This document shows positions 16,579-24,647 of a stretch of DNA of 64,000 nucleotides, one piece after another. The stretch lies in NCBI GenBank assembly GCA_964235705.1, contig CAXSDP010000015.1:1-64000 (forward strand), in the 5' to 3' direction. The stretch comes from RH-AL1 sp964235705. GTDB taxonomy: Bacteria > Pseudomonadota > Alphaproteobacteria > Rhizobiales > Beijerinckiaceae. The notes below the pieces were generated by a model. It saw only the letters and a program-made list of their open reading frames with translations, did not search any database and was not told where the DNA came from. The position numbers were made by a program, and so were the translations under genes. Numbering within the stretch: position 1 is the first letter of the stretch; each line of letters opens with the position of its first letter.

Positions 16579-18009
16579 TCAATCCGCCGGCGCGATCATC
16601 GTCTCCGGCCGGACGACCGCGTCGAACTCCTCGCCGCTCACGAAGCCCAGCTTCAACGCCTCCTCGCGCAGCGTCGTGCCGTTCTTGTGCGCGGTCTTGG
16701 CGACTTTGGTGGCGTTGTCGTAGCCGATGGTGGGCGCCAAGGCCGTCACCAGCATCAGCGAGCGGTCGAGCAGCTGCTTGATCTGCGCCTCGTTGGCCTC
16801 CAGCCCCTCGACGCAATTGGCGCGGAACGAGTCGGCGGCGTCCGCCAGCAGCTGCACGCTCTCGAGGAAGGCGAAGGCGATCACCGGCTTCATCACGTTG
16901 AGTTCGAAGTGGCCCTGGCTCGCGGAGAAGGCGATCGTCGTCTCGTTGCCCATCACGCGGGCGCAGACCATCGTCATCGCCTCGACCTGCGTCGGGTTGA
17001 CCTTGCCCGGCATGATGGAGGAGCCGGGCTCGTTCTCCGGCAGCAGCAGCTCGCCGATGCCGGAGCGCGGGCCGGAGCCGGCGAGGCGGATGTCGCAGGC
17101 GATCTTGTAGAGCCCCGCGGCGAGCGCGTTCAGCGCGCCGTGCGCGAAGCACAGCGCGTCGTGCGTCGCCAGGGCCTCGAACTTGTTGGGCGCGGTGACG
17201 AAGGGCAGGCCCTTGTACGCCGCGATCTCCGCGGCGAAGGCCTCGGCGAAGCCGCGCTTGGCGTTCAACCCGGTGCCGACCGCCGTGCCGCCCTGCGCCA
17301 GCTCGTAGAGGCCGGGCAGCGTCATCTTGATGCGCGCTTCCGCGTTACTGATCATCGCGACGTAGCCGGAGAACTCCTGGCCAAGCGTCACCGGCGTCGC
17401 GTCCTGGAGGTGCGTGCGGCCGATCTTGATGATGCGGTCGAAGGCTTCGACCTTGGCCTGCAGCGCGCCGCGCAGCCGCTCCAGCGCCGGCAGCAGCGTG
17501 CGCGTCACCTCCACGGCGGCGGCGATGTGCATCGCGGTGGGGAAGCTGTCGTTCGACGATTGGCCGCGATTGACGTGGTCGTTGGGGTGGACCGGCTTCT
17601 TGGTGCCGCGCCCGGCGCCGAGCGTCTCGTTGGCGAGGTTGGAGATGACCTCGTTGACGTTCATGTTGGACTGCGTGCCCGAGCCGGTCTGCCAGACCAC
17701 AAGCGGGAAATGGTCGTCGAGCGCGCCGTCCTCGATCCGCTTGGCGGCGGCGACGATCGCGTCGGCGATCCCGGCGTCGAGTTCGCCCTGCGCCTTGTTG
17801 ACCTCGGCCGCCGCCCGCTTGACGGAGGCCAGCGCGTGCACGACGGCCACGGGGATGCGCTGGCCACCGATCTTGAAGTTCTCCCGCGAGCGCTGCGTCT
17901 GCGCGCCCCAGTAGCGATCGGCCGGCACGTCGATGGGACCGAAGCTGTCGGTTTCCACGCGCGTCGCGTGGTCGCTGGTCGTGGTACCGCTCATGGCCGT
18001 GTCCGTCAT
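16579..18009 (-). CDS. fumC: class II fumarate hydratase
   Basis: TCA-cycle enzyme that interconverts fumarate and L-malate, cytoplasmic homotetramer, 476 residues. It carries the superfamily signature GSSIMPGKVN, the THLQDATP segment and TGSGTQSNMNVNEV. ATG 18009 was chosen (preceded by GGGGAACGGCG); a second ATG five codons on is possible. The downstream end is followed by the convergent M20 hydrolase with ~85 bases between. Confidence 0.97.
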   Translation of the reverse strand: MTDTAMSGTTTSDHATRVETDSFGPIDVPADRYWGAQTQRSRENFKIGGQRIPVAVVHALASVKRAAAEVNKAQGELDAGIADAIVAAAKRIEDGALDDHFPLVVWQTGSGTQSNMNVNEVISNLANETLGAGRGTKKPVHPNDHVNRGQSSNDSFPTAMHIAAAVEVTRTLLPALERLRGALQAKVEAFDRIIKIGRTHLQDATPVTLGQEFSGYVAMISNAEARIKMTLPGLYELAQGGTAVGTGLNAKRGFAEAFAAEIAAYKGLPFVTAPNKFEALATHDALCFAHGALNALAAGLYKIACDIRLAGSGPRSGIGELLLPENEPGSSIMPGKVNPTQVEAMTMVCARVMGNETTIAFSASQGHFELNVMKPVIAFAFLESVQLLADAADSFRANCVEGLEANEAQIKQLLDRSLMLVTALAPTIGYDNATKVAKTAHKNGTTLREEALKLGFVSGEEFDAVVRPETMIAPAD

Positions 18010-18103
18010 CGCCGTTCCCCGTGGTGCCGGTTTCGGCGGCCTTGTCGGACGGGAGCGGCGCGAAGTCAAAGCCCCCGAAGGGGAGGGCGGACGGCGCCGG
18101 CGC

Positions 18104-18730
18104 TCAGTCGCTGCCGGTGCGCGAGAAGCGCTGGCCGAGGAAGATCGGGTCGATCGCCTGCCAGTCGCCGTCGTTGCCGAACTCGCCGTTGGCCTGCAGC
18201 GCGAGCATGTCGGCGAGGCGGTTGCGGGCGCGGTTGACGCGGCTCTTCATCGTGCCGACGGCGCAGTTGCAGACCGACGCCGCCTCCTCGTAGGACAAGC
18301 CGGAGGCGCCGATCAGGATGAGGGCCTCGCGCTGGTCGGTCGGCAGGCGCTGGAGGGCGGAGCGGAAATCGAGGAAGTCCATGTGCCCGTGCTGGGCCGG
18401 GGCGGCGGCGAGCTTGGCGGCGATCGCGCCGTCCGTGTCGGCGACCTCGCGGCGGCGCTTGCGGTACTCGGAGTAATAGATGTTGCGCAGGATGGTGAAC
18501 AGCCAGGCCGGCAGGTTGGTGCCTTCCACGAACGAGCCGAGGTTGCTCCACGCCTTCACCAGCGTTTCCTGCACCAGGTCGTCGGCGCGGTCGGGATTGC
18601 CGCAGAGCGAGACGGCGAAAGCGCGCAGGTTGGGGATGACGGAGATCAGGTCCGCCTTCATCTGGGCGCTGGCCTGCGGCCTCGCGGGCGGCTCCGCATT
18701 CACCGGAACGACGGGGGCATCGCTGGTCAC
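18104..18730 (-). CDS. ecfG: general stress response sigma factor EcfG
   Basis: ECF-type RNA polymerase sigma factor of 208 residues. Region 2 includes CGNPDRADDLVQETLVKAW and NLPAWLFTILRNIYYS; region 4 includes LPTDQREALILIGASGLSYEEAA and the recognition helix VGTMKSRVNRAR. It would drive transcription from GGAAC-N16/17-CGTT promoters after NepR is sequestered by phosphorylated PhyR. The GTG start overlaps the nepR stop as GTGA, so anti-sigma and sigma are coupled. Divergent phyR completes the locus. Confidence 0.93.
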   Translation of the reverse strand: MTSDAPVVPVNAEPPARPQASAQMKADLISVIPNLRAFAVSLCGNPDRADDLVQETLVKAWSNLGSFVEGTNLPAWLFTILRNIYYSEYRKRRREVADTDGAIAAKLAAAPAQHGHMDFLDFRSALQRLPTDQREALILIGASGLSYEEAASVCNCAVGTMKSRVNRARNRLADMLALQANGEFGNDGDWQAIDPIFLGQRFSRTGSD

Positions 18731-18963
18731 TTGGCGACCTTCTTGTCCAAGCCGCCCGCCTTGTCCAGGCCGCCGCCGGGGATGAGGCCACCCTGGACGC
18801 TTCCCTGCGACAGGCCCATGGCATCGATGTCCTTGAGGAGATCGAGGAACCGATCGGGAACGGGCTGGGCCAGGACATCGTTGTAAACGGACCTCAGTTG
18901 CCTGCCGATCTGGTCCGAGATTTCGGGCTTCGCAGTCGTTTTTTTGACACGAATTGACGACAA
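18727..18963 (-). CDS. nepR: anti-sigma factor NepR
   Basis: Binds and holds EcfG inactive; released when phospho-PhyR binds it through its sigma-like domain. The family core IGRQLRSVYNDVLAQPVPDRF is intact, followed by a Gly/Lys-rich tail unlike most NepR. There is no ATG near the core. The best start is TTG at 18963, preceded by GGGGTAAGCC, giving 78 residues; an ATT further in and open sequence upstream to 19152 are alternatives. A weak start would keep NepR output low relative to a GTG-started EcfG, which is an inference. Confidence 0.88.
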   Translation of the reverse strand: MSSIRVKKTTAKPEISDQIGRQLRSVYNDVLAQPVPDRFLDLLKDIDAMGLSQGSVQGGLIPGGGLDKAGGLDKKVAK

Positions 18964-19315
18964 AGGCTTACCCCAGTGTTGTTTGCGTCCGACGCTACGC
19001 AGTCTCGCAGTAAACTCGAAAGAAAGTGTCTTCCGCCTCGGGAAACCTTCGGCTCCGGAAGACCGGCGAGACGTAATTTTGGCAAGCACCTCTGACTCGA
19101 ACCATGCTACACGGACGCGCGATCGGCACTTGGGACGCGCATCAATACGCATTGACGGCAGCGGGCAGCAAGCGTGAAATTCCGCACCCGTCTTGGAACT
19201 TTATGGTCCATTCGCAATTGATGCGCTCAGCCTAAACCCGAGTGTTGGAATGGTCGAGAGACCGGCTCGTAGGGGTTCATCCTGAATTCGGCCAAGGTCG
19301 AGAGGAAGTGGTTCA
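18964..19315. other. divergent regulatory region between nepR-ecfG and phyR
   Basis: About 350 bases of visibly lower GC than the flanks. On the plus strand GGAAT-N16-CGTA (19247-19271) lies 45 bases before phyR and is a two-mismatch match to the EcfG promoter consensus. GGAAC at 19195-19199 has no good partner. No clean EcfG site was seen facing nepR. Confidence 0.4.
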
Positions 19316-20140
19316 ATGTCCGTTTCGCAAGCAATCGCCTCTCACATCCCCTACCTGCGCCGGTTCTCGCGTGCGCTGACCGGGAACCAGGCCGGGGGTG
19401 ATGCCTACGTGCTGGCGACGCTGGAGGCGATCGTGGCGGATCCGAGCGGGTTCGACGCCGGGCACGACGTTCGTGCCGCCCTCTACAAGTCCTTCCTCAA
19501 GGTGTGGCGCTCGATGCCGGTCAACGAGCACACCGATCAGCTCGAACTGTCGGGCGACGAGCACGGCGCGCGCCGCAACCTGGAGGCGATCTCGCTCCGA
19601 CCGCGGATCGCCTTCCTGCTGAGTTCGCTGGAAGGGTTCGACACCGCCGAAGTGTCGCGGGTGCTCGACTGTTCGCCGGCGGAGGCGGCCAGCCTCATCG
19701 ACATGGCCGGCAAGGAGATCGCCAACCAGATCCGCACCGACGTGCTGATCATCGAGGACGAGCCCTTCATCGCGCTGGACCTCCAGACGCTCGTCGAGGA
19801 ACTCGGCCACCGGGTCGTCAACGTGGCCCGCACCCACACCGAGGCGGTGGACGCTGTCGGCAAGGGGCGACCGGGGCTGATCCTCGCCGACATCCAGCTC
19901 GCCGACGGCAGCTCCGGCCTGGAAGCGGTGAATCAGATCCTCGACTCGTTCTCCGTGCCGGTCATCTTCATCACCGCCTACCCCGAGCGCTTCCTGACCG
20001 GTGCGCCGCCCGAGCCGGCCTTCCTCATCACCAAGCCATTCGGCGTCGACAGCCTCAAGGCCGTCATCAGCCAAGCGCTGTTCTTCGATCGCAAGTCACA
20101 CCGCAAGGACGAGGCGGAGCCGCACAGCGCGGTCGGCTAG
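19316..20140 (+). CDS. phyR: response regulator PhyR (sigma-like domain + receiver)
   Basis: Anti-anti-sigma regulator of 274 residues. Residues ~1-125 are an EcfG-like sigma mimic (HIPYLRRFSRALTG, LRPRIAFLLSSLEGFDTAEVSRVL) that binds NepR. Residues ~140-260 are a receiver domain with the acidic pair in IIEDEP, phospho-acceptor Asp192 (LILADIQL), Thr in FITAYP and Lys in TKPFG. Phosphorylation would release the mimic domain. No histidine kinase gene is in the window, so the sensor lies elsewhere. A candidate weak EcfG promoter is 45 bases upstream. Confidence 0.95.
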   Translation: MSVSQAIASHIPYLRRFSRALTGNQAGGDAYVLATLEAIVADPSGFDAGHDVRAALYKSFLKVWRSMPVNEHTDQLELSGDEHGARRNLEAISLRPRIAFLLSSLEGFDTAEVSRVLDCSPAEAASLIDMAGKEIANQIRTDVLIIEDEPFIALDLQTLVEELGHRVVNVARTHTEAVDAVGKGRPGLILADIQLADGSSGLEAVNQILDSFSVPVIFITAYPERFLTGAPPEPAFLITKPFGVDSLKAVISQALFFDRKSHRKDEAEPHSAVG

Positions 20141-20188
20141 CCGGGTCCGGCGCACCACGGCGCCGCCGCAAGGTCCCGACGCCCGGCT

Positions 20189-20797
20189 TCACGCGGTGCC
20201 GTCCTCCGGCGCGGCATCGGCGTCCGCACCATCCCCGAAGAGCCCGAGCGCGCCGATGAGGGCCATGACGGCGTCGCTCGTGAAGAGGCCGCGCCAACTC
20301 TTCCACATCCGGCCGACCAGGAAGCCGGCGACGATCGCCAGTCCCACGAGGGGCAGGGGTCCCAGCCTCTTCGCCACCGACGTCCCCGCGAGCACGGCGA
20401 TCAGTTCGCGTTTCAGGCCGAACTGCTGGAGCATTCGCAGGAGCGGGGCGCTGAACTGGTCGACCTGGGCGTCGAAAGCCCGCTCGCCCTGTCGTGTTTC
20501 CGGTTCCGCCAGCGGCGCGACGCGGGCCTTGGCCCCCCCGGTGAGCGCGAGCGCGACGGCGAGCGCGGCCACGAGCAGGTAGAGGCCGGCGACCGCCAGG
20601 CACCCGACGATCCCGCCGGCGAGCGACGTGATCCACAAGCCGAAGGCGATCGTCAGCGCCACCAGGACGACGAGCAGGCAGAGCGCGGCGAGGAGGAACA
20701 GCGCCACCTTTCGGAAAAGGTTGGCGCTCGCGGCCGACAGCCGCTCGACCAGCGGCGTCACCGCGTCACCGAGCAGCCCGCTCAAGAGGCCGAACAT
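20189..20797 (-). CDS. membrane protein, phage-holin-III/YqjE-like superfamily
   Basis: A 202-residue protein with a pair of adjacent hydrophobic segments (residues ~30-50 and ~55-85) and a third in the C-terminal part (PLPLVGLAIVAGFLVG). Overlaps the preceding gene by one base (TGATG). In many proteobacteria such proteins follow DUF883 genes and are stress-induced; they are not functional phage holins. The charged segment between the TM regions contains no recognised catalytic motif. Confidence 0.75.
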   Translation of the reverse strand: MFGLLSGLLGDAVTPLVERLSAASANLFRKVALFLLAALCLLVVLVALTIAFGLWITSLAGGIVGCLAVAGLYLLVAALAVALALTGGAKARVAPLAEPETRQGERAFDAQVDQFSAPLLRMLQQFGLKRELIAVLAGTSVAKRLGPLPLVGLAIVAGFLVGRMWKSWRGLFTSDAVMALIGALGLFGDGADADAAPEDGTA

Positions 20798-21246
20798 CAG
20801 AAGGAGCGGCTCAGCAGTCCCATCAGCAGGCCGGCGATGGCCGCCACCACGACGGCGGTCAGCGGGTTGCGCTCGATCTTCGTTTCCATGTCGGAGCCGA
20901 ACGCGCCGAGCCGGTCCTGGGCCGTGGACGCGTGGTCGGACAAGCGGTCCCGGAAGTCCGCCGCTTGGCCGGTGAAGCGATCGCGCGCGTCGGAGGCTTG
21001 ATCCATCACCTTGCCGCGCGCGGCGTAGGCGCGGTTGGCCATGTCGTCGCGCGCGTCGGCGGCGCGGCTCGCGGCATGGTCGCGCGCCTTGCCGAAGAGG
21101 CTGAAGCCCTGATCGGCGGCCTCGCTGGCGCGGGATCGCAAGAGGTCGGACACCGAGTTCGTCAGCTTGGAGATGTCGTCGCGCAGCGCGGACAGGTCGG
21201 CCGCGATGTCCTGCGACGTTTGATTGAACTTCTTGCCGTCTGACAT
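20797..21246 (-). CDS. DUF883 (ElaB/YqjD-like) membrane-anchored protein
   Basis: A 149-residue protein: long amphipathic, coiled-coil-prone Ala/Arg/Asp helix with repeated 'ADARD' phrases, then one C-terminal transmembrane segment (NPLTAVVVAAIAGLLMGLLS). This matches the DUF883 architecture; E. coli YqjD binds ribosomes at the membrane in stationary phase. It is first in a two-gene operon with the membrane protein downstream, and a GGAAAC-N16-CGTT element sits ~96 bases upstream, which would place it under EcfG. Confidence 0.88.
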   Translation of the reverse strand: MSDGKKFNQTSQDIAADLSALRDDISKLTNSVSDLLRSRASEAADQGFSLFGKARDHAASRAADARDDMANRAYAARGKVMDQASDARDRFTGQAADFRDRLSDHASTAQDRLGAFGSDMETKIERNPLTAVVVAAIAGLLMGLLSRSF

Positions 21247-21341
21247 TGTCTTCCCTGTCGCTCTCGATACCTGTGGTCCCGCCGGCGCTGCGCGGGCGCC
21301 GCGTCGATCATCGACGGCGGCCATCCAACATGCGTCACGCC

Positions 21342-21367
21342 AACGCGGCCCCATTATCCACGTTTCC
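21342..21367 (-). promoter_or_regulatory. candidate EcfG promoter for the DUF883 operon
   Basis: On the minus strand the sequence reads GGAAAC, 16 bases, CGTT. The alphaproteobacterial EcfG consensus is GGAAC-N16/17-CGTT, so this has a perfect -10 and a -35 with one extra A. It faces the DUF883 start with ~96 bases between, and the phyR-nepR-ecfG genes are next door. Confidence 0.5.
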
Positions 21368-21407
21368 GGCGCGCGCGTCGATCCAGCCCGCGACCGTACC
21401 GGAAACG

Positions 21408-21638
21408 TCAGATCCGGGGTGGGGCACGATTGATCATGGGTGGCGGGGGCGTCGGTTCCGGCCCCGGATCGGTCACGTCGGGATCGATGACCGGCGGAGG
21501 GTCGTCGTCGGGGTCGTCGATCGACGGCCGGCCGGGGGGCAGGGGTGGGACCGGGGCGTCGCCGGGATCGTGGCGGGGTGGGACCTGTTGCGCCTCGAAG
21601 CGGGCGGTGGCGGGGGTTTCGAGCATTCCGTGGGGCAT
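21408..21638 (-). CDS. small proline-rich acidic protein
   Basis: A 76-residue protein whose C-terminal two-thirds is Pro/Asp-rich (DDPPPVIDPD..., PEPTPPPP). Such short Pro-rich ORFans recur in Hyphomicrobiales. The ATG at 21638 has GGAGGG 14 bases upstream, which is longer than ideal; a second ATG at 21626 is possible. No domain and no clear signal peptide. GC-rich composition alone could create this frame, so confidence is limited. Confidence 0.5.
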   Translation of the reverse strand: MPHGMLETPATARFEAQQVPPRHDPGDAPVPPLPPGRPSIDDPDDDPPPVIDPDVTDPGPEPTPPPPMINRAPPRI

Positions 21639-21693
21639 GGCTGGGCAACGTCACCCTCCTCGAGGCGGTTCCGCCAGTCCGCTCCCGTGAACC

Positions 21694-22674
21694 TTACGGG
21701 CCGTTCGCCCGGGGGTGGTTCGCCCGGTAGCTCTCGAGCAGGCGGGCGCCGTCCACGGCGGTGTAAACCTGGGTCGTCGAGAGCGAGGCGTGGCCGAGCA
21801 ACTCCTGGATGGTGCGCAAGTCACCGCCGCGCGAGAGCAGGTGGGTGGCGAAGGAATGGCGGAGCGCGTGGGGGGTGGCGCTATCGGGCAGGTTCAGCAC
21901 CCCGCGCAGCCGCTCCACCGCGAGCTGGATGACGCGGGGCGACAAGGGTCCGCCCCGCACCCCGACGAACAGCGGTCCGGCGTCCGGCAGCGGGAACGGG
22001 CAGAGCGCGACGTAGCGGGCGACCGCCGCGCGCACCGGCGCGATGATCGGGACCTGTCGCATCTTCCGCCCCTTGCCGAGCACGGTCAGCGCCTCGATCG
22101 CGCCGAGCGGCGCGTCGCGTCGCGTGATGCCCAGCGCCTCGGAGATGCGCAGGCCCGCGCCGTAGAGCAGCGCCAGCACGGCGGTGTCGCGCGCGAGCGT
22201 CCAGGCCGGCCTGTCCTCGCCGGCGAAGCCCCTGCCCGTCGCGACCTCGCAGGCCGGCCCCGCGCCGAGCGGCTTCGGCAGCGTCCGCGCCAGCTTGGGG
22301 GCGCGCACCGCGCCCAACGCGTCGGTGCGCGCCAAGCCCTCCCGCTCGCAGAAGCGGGCGAACGAGCGGACGCCGGCGAGCTGGCGCAGGAGCGAGCGGC
22401 TGCCGACGTCGGCCGAGCGCCGCTTGGCCATGAAGGCCCGCACGTCGGACGGCGCGAGGGCGTCGATCGTCGCCAGGGTCGGGGACTCGCCCTGGTACCC
22501 GGCCAGGAAGGCGACGAACTGGCGGACGTCGCGCGCGTAGGCGTCGACGCTCAAGGGCGACATCCGCCGCTCGCTCGTGAGGTGCCGAAGCCACGCGCCG
22601 AGCGCGGCCGCCAGGTCGGGGGCGGCCGGATGGAAGGCGAGGGCCGGCCCGGGGGATGTCGTTTCGCGTGTCAT
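21694..22674 (-). CDS. xerC: tyrosine recombinase XerC
   Basis: Chromosome-dimer resolution recombinase of 326 residues. The N-terminal SAM-like DNA-binding domain (SPLSVDAYARDVRQFVAFL) is followed by a catalytic domain with all residues: Arg in GAGLRISEAL, Lys in GKGRKMR, His-x-x-Arg in HALRHSFATHLL, His in LLGHASLSTTQ and Tyr in TTQVYTAV. ATG 22674 gives a normal family length; the open frame further upstream is not needed. Position between stress genes and purC is ordinary for a chromosomal Xer protein and gives no sign of an integron or phage. Confidence 0.9.
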   Translation of the reverse strand: MTRETTSPGPALAFHPAAPDLAAALGAWLRHLTSERRMSPLSVDAYARDVRQFVAFLAGYQGESPTLATIDALAPSDVRAFMAKRRSADVGSRSLLRQLAGVRSFARFCEREGLARTDALGAVRAPKLARTLPKPLGAGPACEVATGRGFAGEDRPAWTLARDTAVLALLYGAGLRISEALGITRRDAPLGAIEALTVLGKGRKMRQVPIIAPVRAAVARYVALCPFPLPDAGPLFVGVRGGPLSPRVIQLAVERLRGVLNLPDSATPHALRHSFATHLLSRGGDLRTIQELLGHASLSTTQVYTAVDGARLLESYRANHPRANGP

Positions 22675-22919
22675 GTCCGGGACGGTGGCACGGATATGCT
22701 GCCAAACCTTGACGGAGAGCGCCTCGGGCACCCGACCCCAACGAGGTTGTGTCTTCGGCGGGAAAGGGCTACCACGGCAAAGGCATACCGCGGCAACATA
22801 CGCATAGCTCTGCGCCGCTCGCCTGGGCCAGTCTTTCGGGTTGGGTTTGGATGCGCGGCCAGGGATCTTAAGAGGAGCCACGGCCACCCATGGATCATCT
22901 CAAGCCACGGTTAATCCCC

Positions 22920-23684
22920 ATGAACCGCCGCCGGCGCATCTACGAAGGCAAGGCCAAGGTCCTCTACGAGGGACCGGAGCCGGGAACGTTGATCCAACAC
23001 TTCAAGGACGACGCGACGGCCTTCAACGCCAAGAAGCACGAGGTGATCGACGGCAAGGGCGTGCTGAACAACCGGATCTCCGAGTTCATCTTCCAGAACC
23101 TGAACGACATCGGCGTGCCGACCCACTTCATCCGCCGGCTCAACATGCGCGAGCAGTTGATCCGCGAGGTGGAGATCGTGCCGTTGGAGGTGGTGGTCCG
23201 CAACGTCGCCGCCGGCTCGCTGGCCACCCGGCTCGGCATCGAGGAGGGGACGCAGCTGCCCCGCTCGATCATCGAGTTCTACTACAAGAACGACGCGTTG
23301 AACGATCCCATCGTGTCCGAGGAGCACGTCACCGCCTTCGGCTGGGCGAGCCCGCAGGAGATCGACGACATCATGGCGTTGGCGATCCGCGTCAACGACT
23401 TCCTGTCCGGCCTGTTCCTCGGCGTCGGCATCCGGCTCGTCGACTTCAAGATGGAGTGCGGCCGCCTGTGGGAAGGCGAGATGATGCGCATCGTCGTCGC
23501 CGACGAGATTTCCCCCGACTCGTGCCGCCTGTGGGACATCAAGTCCAACGACAAGCTCGACAAGGACCGTTTCCGCCGCGACATGGGCGGGCTCGTCGAG
23601 GCCTACACCGAGGTCGCGCGCCGGCTCGGCATCATGCAGGAGAACGAGGCACCCCGCGCCTCCGGACCGAAGCTGGTGCAGTAG
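22920..23684 (+). CDS. purC: SAICAR synthetase
   Basis: Purine biosynthesis: joins CAIR to aspartate with ATP. 254 residues, beginning MNRRRRIYEGKAK as in related alphaproteobacteria. The signature IRLVDFKMECG and DEISPDSCRLWD are intact. An in-frame ATG at 22890, 12 bases after AGGAG, would add ten residues; I chose 22920 by family homology. A hairpin terminator follows at 23716. Confidence 0.95.
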   Translation: MNRRRRIYEGKAKVLYEGPEPGTLIQHFKDDATAFNAKKHEVIDGKGVLNNRISEFIFQNLNDIGVPTHFIRRLNMREQLIREVEIVPLEVVVRNVAAGSLATRLGIEEGTQLPRSIIEFYYKNDALNDPIVSEEHVTAFGWASPQEIDDIMALAIRVNDFLSGLFLGVGIRLVDFKMECGRLWEGEMMRIVVADEISPDSCRLWDIKSNDKLDKDRFRRDMGGLVEAYTEVARRLGIMQENEAPRASGPKLVQ

Positions 23685-23715
23685 CCGCGTAACGGTCGAG
23701 GACTGTTTCCGCGCG

Positions 23716-23735
23716 ACGGGGGCTTCGGCCCCCGT
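23716..23735 (+). terminator. hairpin terminator after purC
   Basis: ACGGGGGC-TTCG-GCCCCCGT: an 8-bp GC stem closed by a stable UUCG-type tetraloop, 31 bases after the purC stop. It is followed by T-poor sequence. Confidence 0.7.
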
Positions 23736-23783
23736 TCGCATGTCGAGCCTGTTCGCATGTCGAGCCCCTACGCATGTCGAGAC
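23734..23783. repeat. 17-bp tandem repeat, three copies
   Basis: gttcgcatgtcgagcc(t/c) at 23734 and 23751, then ctacgcatgtcgagac at 23768. Lies between the purC terminator and cysH. Confidence 0.8.
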
Positions 23784-23849
23784 GGTGTTTGCCGGACGGC
23801 ACCGAGTGATTACATCCGCTCACACACACCCGCCCGGTCGACCCCGCCA

Positions 23850-24647
23850 ATGACGCAACCCTTGTCCGAAGCCGCCGACGCCCTCGCCCGCGCCATGGCA
23901 CCGGCGTCGCTGGTCGAGCGCGTCCGCATCATCGCCGACCACGTGCCGGGTCGCCTCGTGTTCACGACCAGCCTGGGCATCGAGGATCAGGCGTTGACCC
24001 ACGCCGTCGCCGCCGCGAAGGGCCGGGTCGAGGTCGTCACGCTCGACACCGGGCGGCTGTTCCCCGAGACCTACGATGTTTGGGCGGAAACGGAGGACCG
24101 CTACGGCATCCGCATCCAGGCCTACGCGCCGGACCGCGCGGCGGCGGCCGACTTCGTCGCGCGCGAGGGCATCAACGGCTTCCGCCGCTCGATCGCCGCG
24201 CGGCAGGACTGTTGCGGCTTCCGCAAGGTCGATCCCCTCGCCCGCGCCCTCGACGGCGTGGCCGCCTGGCTGACCGGACTGCGCGCCGGCCAGTCGGCGG
24301 CCCGCGCCGACACGCCGCTCGCCGAGGCCGACGAGGGACGCGGCCTCATCAAGGTCAACCCGCTCGCCGACTGGAGCCGCGCCGACATCGACGCTTACGT
24401 GCGTGACAACGCGGTTCCCTACAACGTGCTGCACGACAGGGGCTTCCCGTCCATCGGCTGCGCGCCCTGCACGCGGGCGATCCGCGTCGGCGAGGACGAA
24501 CGGGCCGGGCGCTGGTGGTGGGAGCGCGAGGAGAAGAAGGAGTGCGGCCTGCACCTTCCCCGTCCCGAGACGCGCGTCACGCCCGGCGACGAGGCGGCGA
24601 TCTTCGAGGGTGCGGACGCCGCTCCGCTCAGATCGACCAGTCGCTGA
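23850..24647 (+). CDS. cysH: APS reductase (adenylyl-sulfate reductase)
   Basis: Assimilatory reductase of 265 residues that converts APS to sulfite using thioredoxin. The P-loop-like FTTSLGIEDQ is present. The iron-sulfur cysteines DCCGFRK and GCAPCTR (CC...CxxC) mark an APS rather than PAPS reductase. The catalytic Cys is in the C-terminal KKECGLH. It runs toward cysN and the 3' ends overlap by 20 bases, so the two transcripts converge. ATG 23850 is the start; upstream in-frame ATGs fall in the tandem repeat. Confidence 0.95.
   Translation: MTQPLSEAADALARAMAPASLVERVRIIADHVPGRLVFTTSLGIEDQALTHAVAAAKGRVEVVTLDTGRLFPETYDVWAETEDRYGIRIQAYAPDRAAAADFVAREGINGFRRSIAARQDCCGFRKVDPLARALDGVAAWLTGLRAGQSAARADTPLAEADEGRGLIKVNPLADWSRADIDAYVRDNAVPYNVLHDRGFPSIGCAPCTRAIRVGEDERAGRWWWEREEKKECGLHLPRPETRVTPGDEAAIFEGADAAPLRSTSR

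Noticed and set aside
20189..20797. Phage holin, and hence prophage remnant
   Set aside because: Only the hydrophobic layout resembles holin families. The DUF883 partner and stress-locus context fit a YqjE-like membrane protein; no other phage gene is nearby.
21694..22674. Integrase for the accessory strip at 33.7-37 kb
   Set aside because: Sequence fits chromosomal XerC, it lies 11 kb away next to purC, and no attachment repeats were found.
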